A stretch of DNA of 17,348 nucleotides from assembly GCA_043759735.1 (NCBI GenBank), contig JAYUQC010000011.1, positions 1-17,348 of the forward strand, read 5' to 3'. The notes below the pieces were generated by a model, which had not been told where the DNA came from, searched no databases, and worked only from the letters and a program-made list of their open reading frames with translations. Both the position numbers and the translations under genes were made by a program. The DNA comes from CAISIP01 sp043759735. Lineage in GTDB: Bacteria; Pseudomonadota; Gammaproteobacteria; Burkholderiales; Burkholderiaceae_C. How positions within the stretch are numbered: position 1 is the first letter of the stretch; each line of letters begins with the position of its first letter. Below, one piece after another: positions 1 to 7,144 of the stretch.

Positions 1-144
1 CACAACGCCGGATCAAACCCATCAACGTTGGTCCGCACAGAGCCGAAGACGGACCGCTGCAGCGCGTCCGGGTTTCATGCGTCGTGGGTCGCGCGCCGCA
101 CGGTGGAGCAACTGACATGGCGGCACGGCGTTATGCTAGCCGCC

Positions 145-999
145 ATGAACCTTTTCCTCGATTCCTTCTGGCGTGCGGTCACCGATTGCCTGCGTCCGCG
201 CGTTATTGTGTTGTCGGTGCTGCCGCTGGTCCTGATGGTGGCCCTGTCCCTGACCATCGGCTACTTGTATTGGGACGCCGCACTCGATGGCGTGCGCGGC
301 ATGCTGGAGGGCTCGTCGATCGTCAACACGCTGTTCGAATGGTTGCAAGGAATTGGTGCCGAGGGTCTGAAGTCGGTGCTGGCCCCGCTGATCGTCGTGT
401 TTGCCGTAACGCCGGTCATTGTGGTGGCGTCGCTGTTGCTGGTTGCACTGATGATGACGCCGACCCTGATCGCCATGGTGTCCGAGCGGCGGTTTCCGCA
501 GCTCGAGCGCAAGCGGGGTGGTTCCTTGCTGGCGGGCCTGGTCTGGTCGCTGGGTTCTACTGTCCTGGCTTTCATCGCACTGCTGGTGTCGATTCCGCTG
601 TGGCTGATCCCGCCGCTGATCCTGATGCTGCCGCCACTGATCTGGGGTTGGCTGACATACCGTGTGATGGCCTTTGATGCGCTGGCCGAACACGCGAGCA
701 AGCCTGAGCGGCTGGAGTTGATGCGGCGCCACCGCCCCTGGCTGTTGGGTATCGGGGTGATCTCCGGTTTTCTGGGCGCCGCGCCCAGCCTGCTATGGGC
801 CTCCGGTGCCCTGTTTGTCGTGGCATTCGTGATCCTGGTGCCGATCGCCATCTGGGTTTACACGCTGGTGTTCGCGTTCTCGTCCTTGTGGTTCGCCCAT
901 TTCAGCTTGTCAGCATTGCAAGCCATGCGCAACGAAGGATCCGGCAGCGGCAAGGGATTGACGGCGCAACCGCAGGTTTTGACCCATGCCGGAGCATGA
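145..999 (+). CDS. EI24-domain (CysZ-like) integral membrane protein
   Basis: Predicted 284-residue inner-membrane protein with hydrophobic stretches at about residues 20-43, 78-111, 128-173 and 198-254, separated by short charged loops such as SERRFPQLERKR. This fits the EI24 / CysZ-like family, whose best-known member, CysZ, moves sulfate. Here the substrate is unknown and I infer no transport role. I chose the ATG at 145 because the protein then begins MNLFLDSFWRAV and residues before it look non-conserved. An in-frame ATG at 133 is possible, and neither has a clear Shine-Dalgarno. A TATGCT hexamer at 132-137 sits 7 nt before the ATG and could be a -10 element for a leaderless message. The next gene downstream on the same strand is the MoCF-domain protein, a pairing I recall from other Burkholderiales, but the repeat-containing gap of 239 bp argues against tight coupling. 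Confidence 0.8.
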   Translation: MNLFLDSFWRAVTDCLRPRVIVLSVLPLVLMVALSLTIGYLYWDAALDGVRGMLEGSSIVNTLFEWLQGIGAEGLKSVLAPLIVVFAVTPVIVVASLLLVALMMTPTLIAMVSERRFPQLERKRGGSLLAGLVWSLGSTVLAFIALLVSIPLWLIPPLILMLPPLIWGWLTYRVMAFDALAEHASKPERLELMRRHRPWLLGIGVISGFLGAAPSLLWASGALFVVAFVILVPIAIWVYTLVFAFSSLWFAHFSLSALQAMRNEGSGSGKGLTAQPQVLTHAGA

Positions 1000-1086
1000 A
1001 CATTTGGGCGCGCAAGTCCTGCGCGTCGCAGCAGCGGATGGCTTGCATGCCGGACCAGCCTGGCCCAGCTACTGAGCGCCTCCAGT

Positions 1087-1226
1087 CCTGGCTTCGCCAG
1101 GCCCCCCAAGGGGGTACAAGAAAACTTGGGAGCGGCCCGGCGTTTTCTCAAGATCGCCCCCAGCCCTGGCTTCGCCAGGCCCCCCAAGGGGGTACAAGAA
1201 AACTTGGGAGCGGCCCGGCGTTTTCT
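1087..1226. repeat. Direct duplication of a 62-bp palindrome-rich intergenic repeat
   Basis: Two identical 62-bp copies lie at 1087-1148 and 1165-1226 with a period of 78 bp. Similarity extends 5 bp further left with one mismatch. Each copy contains a hairpin CCTGGC-ttc-GCCAGG, then CCCCC-aa-GGGGG, then inverted arms AGAAAAC / GTTTTCT (8 bp in copy 2) around a GC-rich core. The second copy ends only 12 bp before the start codon of the MoCF gene, so it lies in that gene's leader. It looks like a dispersed intergenic repeat family of Burkholderiales, which I infer from the CCCCCAAGGGGG core, not from a search. Confidence 0.85.
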
Positions 1227-1238
1227 TTGGAGATATCC

Positions 1239-2087
1239 ATGCAGAACGACAAATGGGTCCCCGCCTTCGGCTTGATCATCATCGGCGACGAAATCATGTC
1301 GGGCAAACGGGCCGACAAGCATCTGCCTGCCGTCATCGAGCGCCTGCAGGCGCGCGGCCTGCAATTGGCGTACGCCGATTACGTCGGCGATTCGCGCCAA
1401 CGGATTACGGCGTCATTGCAGCGCGCCTTCGCGTCGGCCGACGTTGTTTTTTCCTGCGGTGGCATCGGTGCGACGCCCGACGACCATACCCGCCAGTGCG
1501 CTGCGTTGGCGTTGGGTGTGCAATTGCAACTGCATCCACAGGCGCGTCAACTGATCGAGGAGCGTATGCGCGATGTGGCCATGGAGCAGGGTGGGACGTT
1601 CGATCCGGATCGGGCGGACAACATCCACCGGCTCAACATGGGTGTGTTCCCGGTTGGCGCCAGCATCATCCCCAACCCGTACAACAAGATTCCGGGTTTC
1701 AGCTGCAGCCCTATGACTGGCAGCGCGCATGGCGGGGGCGCAGTGCACTTTGTGCCAGGTTTTCCGGTCATGGCCTGGCCGATGATCGACTGGGTGCTCG
1801 ATACACACTATGCGCGTTTTTTCCATCGCCATAGTCGGGTGGAAAAGTCGGTGATTGTCTTTGGCGCGATGGAGGCGGCACTGACACCCTTGATGGAGGA
1901 GCTGGAAAACCGGTTTGACGGCGTGCGTGTATTCAGCCTGCCTAGCGTCGACCATCCCGAGTACGGGCGGCACATTGAATTAGGCGTCAAAGGGCAAACC
2001 CCGGTGATCGAGCCGGCGTTCGCAGCGCTGATTGCCGGACTGCACTTGCTGGGTGCGCGCCTCGGCCCCGAAATAGTGCGAAGCTGA
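1239..2087 (+). CDS. CinA-like molybdopterin-binding (MoCF) domain protein
   Basis: This 282-residue protein belongs to the MoCF_biosynth family (molybdopterin-binding fold of MoaB/MogA and the CinA N-terminus). Visible signatures are GLIIIGDEIMSGKRADKHL near the N-terminus (residues 11-29) and SCGGIGATPDDHT (72-84), the usual glycine-rich and TPDD motifs. The CinA C-terminal deamidase domain is absent, so it is the short, single-domain version often labelled competence/damage-inducible protein A. In full CinA the N-terminal domain acts as ADP-ribose pyrophosphatase or NMN-cycle enzyme; whether this one does is unknown. The ATG at 1239 is supported by a TTGGAG Shine-Dalgarno ending 6 nt upstream. 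The reading frame is open much further upstream, but that extension merely translates the intergenic repeat. Its last codons overlap candidate NtrC sites for glnA. Confidence 0.88.
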   Translation: MQNDKWVPAFGLIIIGDEIMSGKRADKHLPAVIERLQARGLQLAYADYVGDSRQRITASLQRAFASADVVFSCGGIGATPDDHTRQCAALALGVQLQLHPQARQLIEERMRDVAMEQGGTFDPDRADNIHRLNMGVFPVGASIIPNPYNKIPGFSCSPMTGSAHGGGAVHFVPGFPVMAWPMIDWVLDTHYARFFHRHSRVEKSVIVFGAMEAALTPLMEELENRFDGVRVFSLPSVDHPEYGRHIELGVKGQTPVIEPAFAALIAGLHLLGARLGPEIVRS

Positions 2088-2136
2088 TTCGATCTATTTT
2101 GGTGCGCCCTGACCTATTTTGCCCTGTTATGGTGCG
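2041..2136 (+). promoter_or_regulatory. Cluster of NtrC-like binding sites upstream of glnA
   Basis: Four 17-bp windows resemble the NtrC palindrome TGCACYAWWWTGGTGCR: 2041-2057 (TGCACTTGCTGGGTGCG), 2064-2080 (GGCCCCGAAATAGTGCG), 2090-2106 (mainly a right half-site, TGGTGCG) and 2120-2136 (TGCCCTGTTATGGTGCG). Centres are 23, 26 and 30 bp apart and fall about 140 to 220 bp before the predicted start of transcription, a normal enhancer distance. The first two lie inside the 3' end of the preceding gene. The site at 2120-2136 is the strongest non-coding one. Binding is inferred from sequence only. Confidence 0.55.
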
Positions 2137-2241
2137 CTCTTTTGCTGGCCAACGTCGCTGCGGTACAGGGACTGCGACCGAATTGCGATGAAACACAAGG
2201 CAAAATAGCGCCTTGGCAAGTCCGAGCATTCGCCGAAGTCC

Positions 2242-2258
2242 TGGCACAAAAACTGCAT
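2242..2258 (+). promoter_or_regulatory. Sigma-54 (-24/-12) promoter of glnA
   Basis: The string TGGCACAAAAACTGCAT matches the sigma-54 consensus TGGCAC-N5-TTGCW with one mismatch. The invariant GG (2243-2244) and GC (2255-2256) are correctly 12 bp apart. Transcription should begin near 2268, leaving a leader of about 38 nt to the glnA ATG. With the NtrC-like sites upstream and glnL/glnG downstream this is the expected nitrogen-limitation promoter. Confidence 0.82.
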
Positions 2259-2305
2259 TTACCTGTCGGTAAAACATTTCAGCAACAGCCCAATAGGAGT
2301 ATTTG

Positions 2306-3721
2306 ATGGCCAAGACCGTCGCAGACGTGATCAAGATGGTGAAGGAGAGCGAAGTCAAGTTTGTCGACTTCCGCTTCACCGACACCCGAGGCAAGGAGCA
2401 GCACGTGACGGTGCCTGTCTCGCATTTTGACGAAGACAAATTCTCGTCCGGGCATGCCTTCGATGGCTCGTCGATTGGTGGCTGGAAGGGCATCGAGGCG
2501 TCCGACATGCTGCTGATGCCCGACCCGAACACCGCCAACATCGATCCGTTCTTCGAAGAGACCACATTGTTCATGAGCTGCGACGTGGTCGAGCCGGGTG
2601 ACGGCAAGGCCTATGACCGCGACCCGCGATCGATCGGCAAGCGCGCCGAGGCCTACTTGAAGGCTTCGGGTATGGGCGATACCGCCTATTTCGGGCCCGA
2701 GCCCGAGTTCTTCATCTTTGACGATGTGCGCTGGGGCGCCGACATGTCCGGCTCGTTCGTCAAGATCGACGAATACGAGGCGCCATGGAATTCCGGCAAA
2801 AAGATTGATGGCGGCAACCGTGGTCACCGGCCGACCGTCAAGGGCGGCTATTTTCCCGTTCCGCCGGTCGACAGCACCCAGGACCTGCGCGCCGAGTGCG
2901 CCCTGATCCTGGAGGCGTTGGGCGTGCCGGTCGAGGTTTTCCACCATGAGGTAGCTGGCGCCGGGCAGAACGAGATCGGCACTCGATTCAGCACGCTGGT
3001 CCAGCGCGCCGATTGGACCCAGATCCTGAAATACGTCGTATGGAACGTTGCCAATTCCTATGGCAAGACCGCTACTTTCATGCCCAAGCCTGTCGTTGGC
3101 GACAACGGCTCCGGCATGCATGTGCACCAATCGGTGTGGAAAGACGGCAAGAACCTGTTTGCCGGTGACGGCTATGCAGGCCTGTCGGACTTCGCGCTGT
3201 ATTACGTTGGCGGGATCATCAAGCATGCGCGTGCACTCAATGCCATCACCAACCCGGGTACGAACAGCTACAAGCGCCTGGTTCCCGGATTTGAAGCTCC
3301 GGTGAAACTGGCCTATTCAGCCAAGAACCGCTCGGCCTCGATCCGCATCCCCTATGTGGCCAACCCGAAGGGTCGCCGCATCGAGGCCCGTTTCCCGGAT
3401 CCGCTGGCCAATCCCTACCTGTGCTTCTCGGCCTTGCTGATGGCCGGCCTGGACGGCGTGGAAAACAAGATCCATCCGGGTGAGGCCGCTACCAAGGACC
3501 TGTACCACCTGCCGCCCGAAGAAGACGCGAAGATCCCGACCGTGTGCCACAGCCTGGACCAGGCGTTGGGCTATCTGGACCGCGAGCGTGCGTTCCTGAC
3601 CAAGGGCGGCGTGTTCACCGACACCATGATCGACGGCTATATCGAGCTCAAGATGCAGGAAGTCACCCGCATGCGGATGACGACCCACCCGATCGAGTTC
3701 GACATGTACTACTCGCTGTAA
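2306..3721 (+). CDS. glnA: Glutamine synthetase type I
   Basis: Makes glutamine from glutamate, ammonia and ATP; cytoplasmic dodecamer and entry point of ammonia assimilation. The 471-residue product has the standard length. Landmarks are the DGSSIGGWKGIEASDM loop (residues 53-68, with the ammonium-site Asp53), the metal-site FGPEPEFF (129-136), GSGMHVHQS (268-276), the NRSASIRIPY active-site segment (341-350) and the adenylylation-site Tyr400 in LYHLPPEE, so it should be controlled by GlnE adenylylation. The ATG at 2306 follows AGGAG (2295-2299) by 6 nt; an in-frame TTG one codon earlier would leave only 3 nt. Transcription is predicted from the sigma-54 promoter at 2242-2258 and ends at an intrinsic terminator, separating it from glnL/glnG. 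Confidence 0.98.
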   Translation: MAKTVADVIKMVKESEVKFVDFRFTDTRGKEQHVTVPVSHFDEDKFSSGHAFDGSSIGGWKGIEASDMLLMPDPNTANIDPFFEETTLFMSCDVVEPGDGKAYDRDPRSIGKRAEAYLKASGMGDTAYFGPEPEFFIFDDVRWGADMSGSFVKIDEYEAPWNSGKKIDGGNRGHRPTVKGGYFPVPPVDSTQDLRAECALILEALGVPVEVFHHEVAGAGQNEIGTRFSTLVQRADWTQILKYVVWNVANSYGKTATFMPKPVVGDNGSGMHVHQSVWKDGKNLFAGDGYAGLSDFALYYVGGIIKHARALNAITNPGTNSYKRLVPGFEAPVKLAYSAKNRSASIRIPYVANPKGRRIEARFPDPLANPYLCFSALLMAGLDGVENKIHPGEAATKDLYHLPPEEDAKIPTVCHSLDQALGYLDRERAFLTKGGVFTDTMIDGYIELKMQEVTRMRMTTHPIEFDMYYSL

Positions 3722-3735
3722 CCAAACGGCACCGA

Positions 3736-3752
3736 CCCCGCGCAGTGCGGGG
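3736..3752 (+). other. GC-rich hairpin after glnA
   Basis: A perfect 6-bp stem CCCCGC / GCGGGG with loop GCAGT starts 15 bp after the glnA stop. It has no T-tract and probably acts as an accessory hairpin or 3'-end stabiliser in front of the true terminator at 3768. Confidence 0.45.
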
Positions 3753-3767
3753 CGGCGACCGGTCGAC

Positions 3768-3797
3768 AAGGGCGGTTTTCACCGCCCTTCGCTTTTT
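3768..3797 (+). terminator. Rho-independent terminator of glnA
   Basis: A perfect 9-bp stem AAGGGCGGT / ACCGCCCTT with a 4-nt loop (TTTC) is followed by CGC and TTTTT at 3793-3797. It lies 47 bp beyond the glnA stop codon and about 85 bp before the next start, so the downstream genes probably need their own promoter or read-through. Confidence 0.85.
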
Positions 3798-3882
3798 GCG
3801 GGAACTCTGCCTGTTTGGTCAATCCAATCAATTGACGCATACTGGCAAGCCGTCCCTGCCTTTGAAGGCGCGTGGAGAATAC

Positions 3883-4389
3883 ATGAAGACCCGTTCACTG
3901 ATACCCCTTATCGCTAGTTTGCTGGCAATGTCCGGCACTGTTCATGCGCAGATTTACCGCTGCGGCAACGAGTACACCAACAAGATATCAGACGCCCAGA
4001 AGGGACATTGCAAGCTGGTGGAAGGTGGAAATGTCACCATCGTCGAGGGATTCAAACCTCCGGTTGCCAAGGCCGCGACAGCCCTTGCTCCATCGGTGCG
4101 CCTGGCATCTGCCACGCCACCGGCGGGGCGTGTCGATGCGGCCGAACAGAAGGCGCGCGACTCGGATGCGCGCTTGATATTGGAGTCCGAACTCAAGAGG
4201 GCAGAGACCCGCAACGCAGAATTGTCGCGCGAGTACAACGCGGGTGAGCCGGAAAAACGGGGTGACGAGGCGCGCAACTACCAAAAATACCTCGACCGGG
4301 TGGCGGAGCTCAAGACCAGTCTTGCGCGCAATGAAAGTGATATTGCTGGCATTCGGCGTGAGCTCGGGCGCTTTGCTGGCTCAAAATAG
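3883..4389 (+). CDS. Small secreted DUF4124-like protein with C-terminal helical segment
   Basis: A 168-residue protein with a clear signal peptide (MKTRSLIPLIASLLAMSG, predicted cleavage after VHA at residue 22), so it should be periplasmic. The mature N-terminus (QIYRCGNEYTNKISDAQKG) resembles the DUF4124 domain and has Cys27 and Cys43, which could form a disulfide. An Ala/Pro-rich linker follows (about 60-85), then a charged Glu/Arg/Lys-rich segment (about 86-165) likely to be helical, possibly coiled coil. No enzymatic motif is visible and the function is unknown. The ATG at 3883 has GGAG at 3874-3877. It lies between the glnA terminator and glnL, and its stop is 5 bp before the glnL start, suggesting co-transcription with glnL-glnG. 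Confidence 0.82.
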   Translation: MKTRSLIPLIASLLAMSGTVHAQIYRCGNEYTNKISDAQKGHCKLVEGGNVTIVEGFKPPVAKAATALAPSVRLASATPPAGRVDAAEQKARDSDARLILESELKRAETRNAELSREYNAGEPEKRGDEARNYQKYLDRVAELKTSLARNESDIAGIRRELGRFAGSK

Positions 4390-4394
4390 CAGGC

Positions 4395-5483
4395 TTGCGT
4401 ACAGGCACTTCATCCTTCTCACCGGACGCGGCTTCGACCCGTTTTCGCCCCTTTGACCTGCTTGCCACATTGGTGGCGGTGGTGCGCGAGGACGGCATCG
4501 TGGTGTTTGCGAACTCCGCGCTGGAAGACGCCCTGGGTGTGTCCCGGCGCACTATCGAAGCATCGCAGTTTTCCGACAGCTTTGCCGAACCGCAGGCCTT
4601 GCTCGCGGCATTGCAGGGTGCAGGCGGCAATGAATTCGCCGCGTTGCGCTACGACGGATGGCTCAAGCGCCTGAACCATGAGCCTTTGCCGGTCCATGTG
4701 ATCGTGACCCAGATCGAATCTGGTGGCGAAATCATTGTCGAACTGCTGCCGCTGGAGCAGCAGGCGCGCCAGGACCGCGAAGAGCGGCTGACCGACCAGG
4801 CGCAGGCCAACAAGGAACTTATCCGTAACCTGGCGCATGAAATCAAGAATCCGTTGGGCGGCATCCGGGGTGCGGCGCAGCTGCTTGAGATGGAGATCGA
4901 AGGCCGCGGGCTGACCGAATACACCCAGGTCATCATCCGCGAGGCGGATCGGCTGCAGTCCTTGGTTGACCGTCTGCTGGCGCCACATCGGTTTCCACAC
5001 CAAGTAGGCGACGTCAATATCCACGAAGTCTGCGAACGCGTGCGCTCGCTGGTGGTGGCCGAGTTTCCGCGCGGCCTACGCTTCGTACGTGACTACGACA
5101 CCTCGATTCCCGAGTTGCGGGCGGACCGCGAGCAATTGATTCAAACGCTGCTCAACATTGCGCGCAATGCCTGCCAGGCGCTGACCGAGGGAATCACTGC
5201 GGGTGAAGCCTGCCTGACGCTGCGCACCCGGGTTGCACGCCAGATCACATTTGGCAAGCAGCGCTACAGGTTGGCACTGGAATTGCATGTCATCGACAAC
5301 GGGCCTGGAGTTCCAGACTCGATCAAGGATCGCATCTTCTACCCGCTGGTGTCGGGCAGGGACGGTGGATCCGGGCTGGGGTTGACGCTGGCGCAGACAT
5401 TCGTCCAGCAGCACCACGGCATGATCGAGGTGGACAGCGCGCCCGGACGCACCGACTTCAAGATCCTCATACCACTGCCTTGA
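4395..5483 (+). CDS. glnL: Nitrogen regulation sensor histidine kinase NtrB
   Basis: Cytoplasmic kinase/phosphatase that, under control of PII proteins, phosphorylates NtrC when nitrogen is short. The 362-residue product has an N-terminal PAS-like sensor region (about 22-120), the H-box NLAHEIKNPLGG with phospho-acceptor His148, the N-box NIARNACQAL (254-263) and the ATP-binding G boxes DNGPGVP (301-307) and GGSGLGLTLA (324-333). No membrane segment is present, as expected for NtrB. The start is uncertain: the frame opens only a few codons upstream and the first usable codon is TTG at 4395, with only a weak AGG directly before it. Translation may depend on coupling to the preceding gene, which ends 5 bp earlier. 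Its stop overlaps an in-frame TTG of glnG. Confidence 0.95.
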   Translation: MRTGTSSFSPDAASTRFRPFDLLATLVAVVREDGIVVFANSALEDALGVSRRTIEASQFSDSFAEPQALLAALQGAGGNEFAALRYDGWLKRLNHEPLPVHVIVTQIESGGEIIVELLPLEQQARQDREERLTDQAQANKELIRNLAHEIKNPLGGIRGAAQLLEMEIEGRGLTEYTQVIIREADRLQSLVDRLLAPHRFPHQVGDVNIHEVCERVRSLVVAEFPRGLRFVRDYDTSIPELRADREQLIQTLLNIARNACQALTEGITAGEACLTLRTRVARQITFGKQRYRLALELHVIDNGPGVPDSIKDRIFYPLVSGRDGGSGLGLTLAQTFVQQHHGMIEVDSAPGRTDFKILIPLP

Positions 5484-5536
5484 CCGTTGACCCATTGCCC
5501 GCACACCCCACGGCGCCACGTGCGCCCGAAAGCGCC

Positions 5537-7099
5537 ATGAAACCGATCTGGATTGTGGATGACGACCAGTCGATCCGCTTCGTGCTGGAGAAGGCACTGC
5601 TGCGGGAGAACCTGGCAACGCGCAGCTTTACCAATATGCGCGACGTGGTGTCCGCGCTCGATGGTGCAGGGGAACACGAGGGGCCTCAGATTCTGGTGAG
5701 CGACATCCGCATGCCTGGCGGTTCGGGACTCGAACTGCTCGAAAAAGTCAAGCGCGGTCATCCCGCGCTACCGGTCATCATCATGACGGCTTTCTCCGAC
5801 CTCGAGAGTGCGGTGTCGGCGTTCCAGGGTGGTGCATTCGAGTACCTGCCCAAACCCTTCGATCTGCCCAAGGCGGTTGAATTGATCCGGCGCGCCATGC
5901 AGGAAAGCCAGCGCGAAGAGGTGTCGGAACAACGCGTGGCTGCGGCACCGGAGATGCTGGGTCAGGCCCCTGCAATGCAGGATGTGTTCCGCGCCATTGG
6001 TCGGCTGAGCCAGAGCAACGTCACGGTCATGATCACCGGTGAGTCGGGTACCGGCAAGGAGCTGGTGGCACGAGCGTTGCACAAGCATTCACCGCGCGGC
6101 GGCGGTGGCAGTGCTCCGTTTATTGCGATCAATACTGCGGCCATACCAAAGGACCTGCTGGAAAGCGAACTGTTCGGCCATGAGCGTGGTGCGTTTACCG
6201 GCGCGCAGACCATGCGTCGGGGACGGTTCGAGCAAGCCGACGGTGGCACGCTGTTCCTCGATGAGATCGGCGACATGCCGTTCGACCTGCAGACCCGGCT
6301 GCTACGGGTGCTATCGGATGGCAATTTCTATCGCGTTGGTGGCCATGACGCGATCAAGACCAATGTGCGGGTGATCGCCGCGACGCACCAGGACCTGGAG
6401 CAGCGTGTCAAGGAAGGCGCGTTTCGCGAAGACCTGTTCCACCGGCTCAACGTCATCCGTCTGCGATTGCCTCCATTGCGGGAACGCCGAGAAGACATAC
6501 CGTCACTGACCCGCCACTTCCTGCAGGTCAGCGCCCGTCAGCTGGAGGTCGAACCCAAGCGCATTTCCGACCCCGCGCTGGCGCAGTTGTCGCGTTTTGC
6601 GTTTCCAGGCAATGTCCGCCAGCTCGAGAACATCTGCCATTGGCTCACCGTCATGGCGCCGGCGCAGGTGATCGATGCCAAGGACTTGCCGCCGGAGGTA
6701 TTGGGCACCACCGGTGCTGGCCCCTCGGCCGAGCCGTTGGCCTCGGACCATTCGCAACCGGACGCATCGGCGGCGAACGTGCTGCGCCAAATGCCTGTGC
6801 CCGTTGGATTGCTGCCCGCGAGCGCAGCGGTGGCATCCAATGCGTTTGTGGATGTGCCGGCGGGCTCGAGCTTCCCGGTTGTTGGCGCGGACTGGGAATC
6901 AGGCGTCGAACGCGAGGCGAGCCAGATGCTTGCGGCCGGTCAGGTCGATGTCTGGGATGCGCTGACGCGCCGTTTCGAATCGCGCCTGATCCTGACCGCG
7001 CTGGCCAACACCCGGGGCCGGCGTATCGAAGCGGCGCAAAAACTCGGCATTGGCCGCAACACCATCACGCGCAAGATCCAGGACCTCGGACTGGAGTAA
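5537..7099 (+). CDS. glnG: Nitrogen regulation response regulator NtrC (sigma-54 activator)
   Basis: Phosphorylated by NtrB, it oligomerises on enhancer sites and uses ATP to remodel sigma-54 RNA polymerase. The 520-residue product has a receiver domain with WIVDDD (acidic pocket), Asp56 as phosphorylation site in VSDIRMPGG, Thr84 and Lys106; an AAA+ domain with Walker A GESGTGKE (168-175), the sigma-54 contact loop GAFTGA (218-223) and Walker B GGTLFLDEIG (236-245); and a Fis-type helix-turn-helix at the end (RIEAAQKLGIGRNTITRKIQ). A low-complexity Ala/Pro/Ser-rich linker (about 390-455) makes it some 50 residues longer than E. coli NtrC (469). I chose the ATG at 5537, where homology begins; a TTG at 5480 overlapping the glnL stop would add 19 Pro-rich residues. 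Confidence 0.96.
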   Translation: MKPIWIVDDDQSIRFVLEKALLRENLATRSFTNMRDVVSALDGAGEHEGPQILVSDIRMPGGSGLELLEKVKRGHPALPVIIMTAFSDLESAVSAFQGGAFEYLPKPFDLPKAVELIRRAMQESQREEVSEQRVAAAPEMLGQAPAMQDVFRAIGRLSQSNVTVMITGESGTGKELVARALHKHSPRGGGGSAPFIAINTAAIPKDLLESELFGHERGAFTGAQTMRRGRFEQADGGTLFLDEIGDMPFDLQTRLLRVLSDGNFYRVGGHDAIKTNVRVIAATHQDLEQRVKEGAFREDLFHRLNVIRLRLPPLRERREDIPSLTRHFLQVSARQLEVEPKRISDPALAQLSRFAFPGNVRQLENICHWLTVMAPAQVIDAKDLPPEVLGTTGAGPSAEPLASDHSQPDASAANVLRQMPVPVGLLPASAAVASNAFVDVPAGSSFPVVGADWESGVEREASQMLAAGQVDVWDALTRRFESRLILTALANTRGRRIEAAQKLGIGRNTITRKIQDLGLE

Positions 7100-7144
7100 G
7101 CCGCCTGCGTTCGGCAGCTCGGGGTATGGGTCGCGCGTAATCGG

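Noticed and set aside
795..1238. N-terminal extension of the MoCF protein by about 148 codons
   Set aside because: The extension covers the end of the EI24 gene and translates the duplicated intergenic repeat; a good Shine-Dalgarno and family homology both point to 1239.
2212..2225. Second sigma-54-like string TTGGCAAGTCCGAGC upstream of glnA
   Set aside because: The GG and GC elements are 11 bp apart instead of 12 and the -12 element is poor.
3832..3860. TTGACG at 3832 as a -35 box for the small secreted gene
   Set aside because: No acceptable -10 sequence at 16-18 bp spacing (the bases there are GC-rich, CCTGCC).
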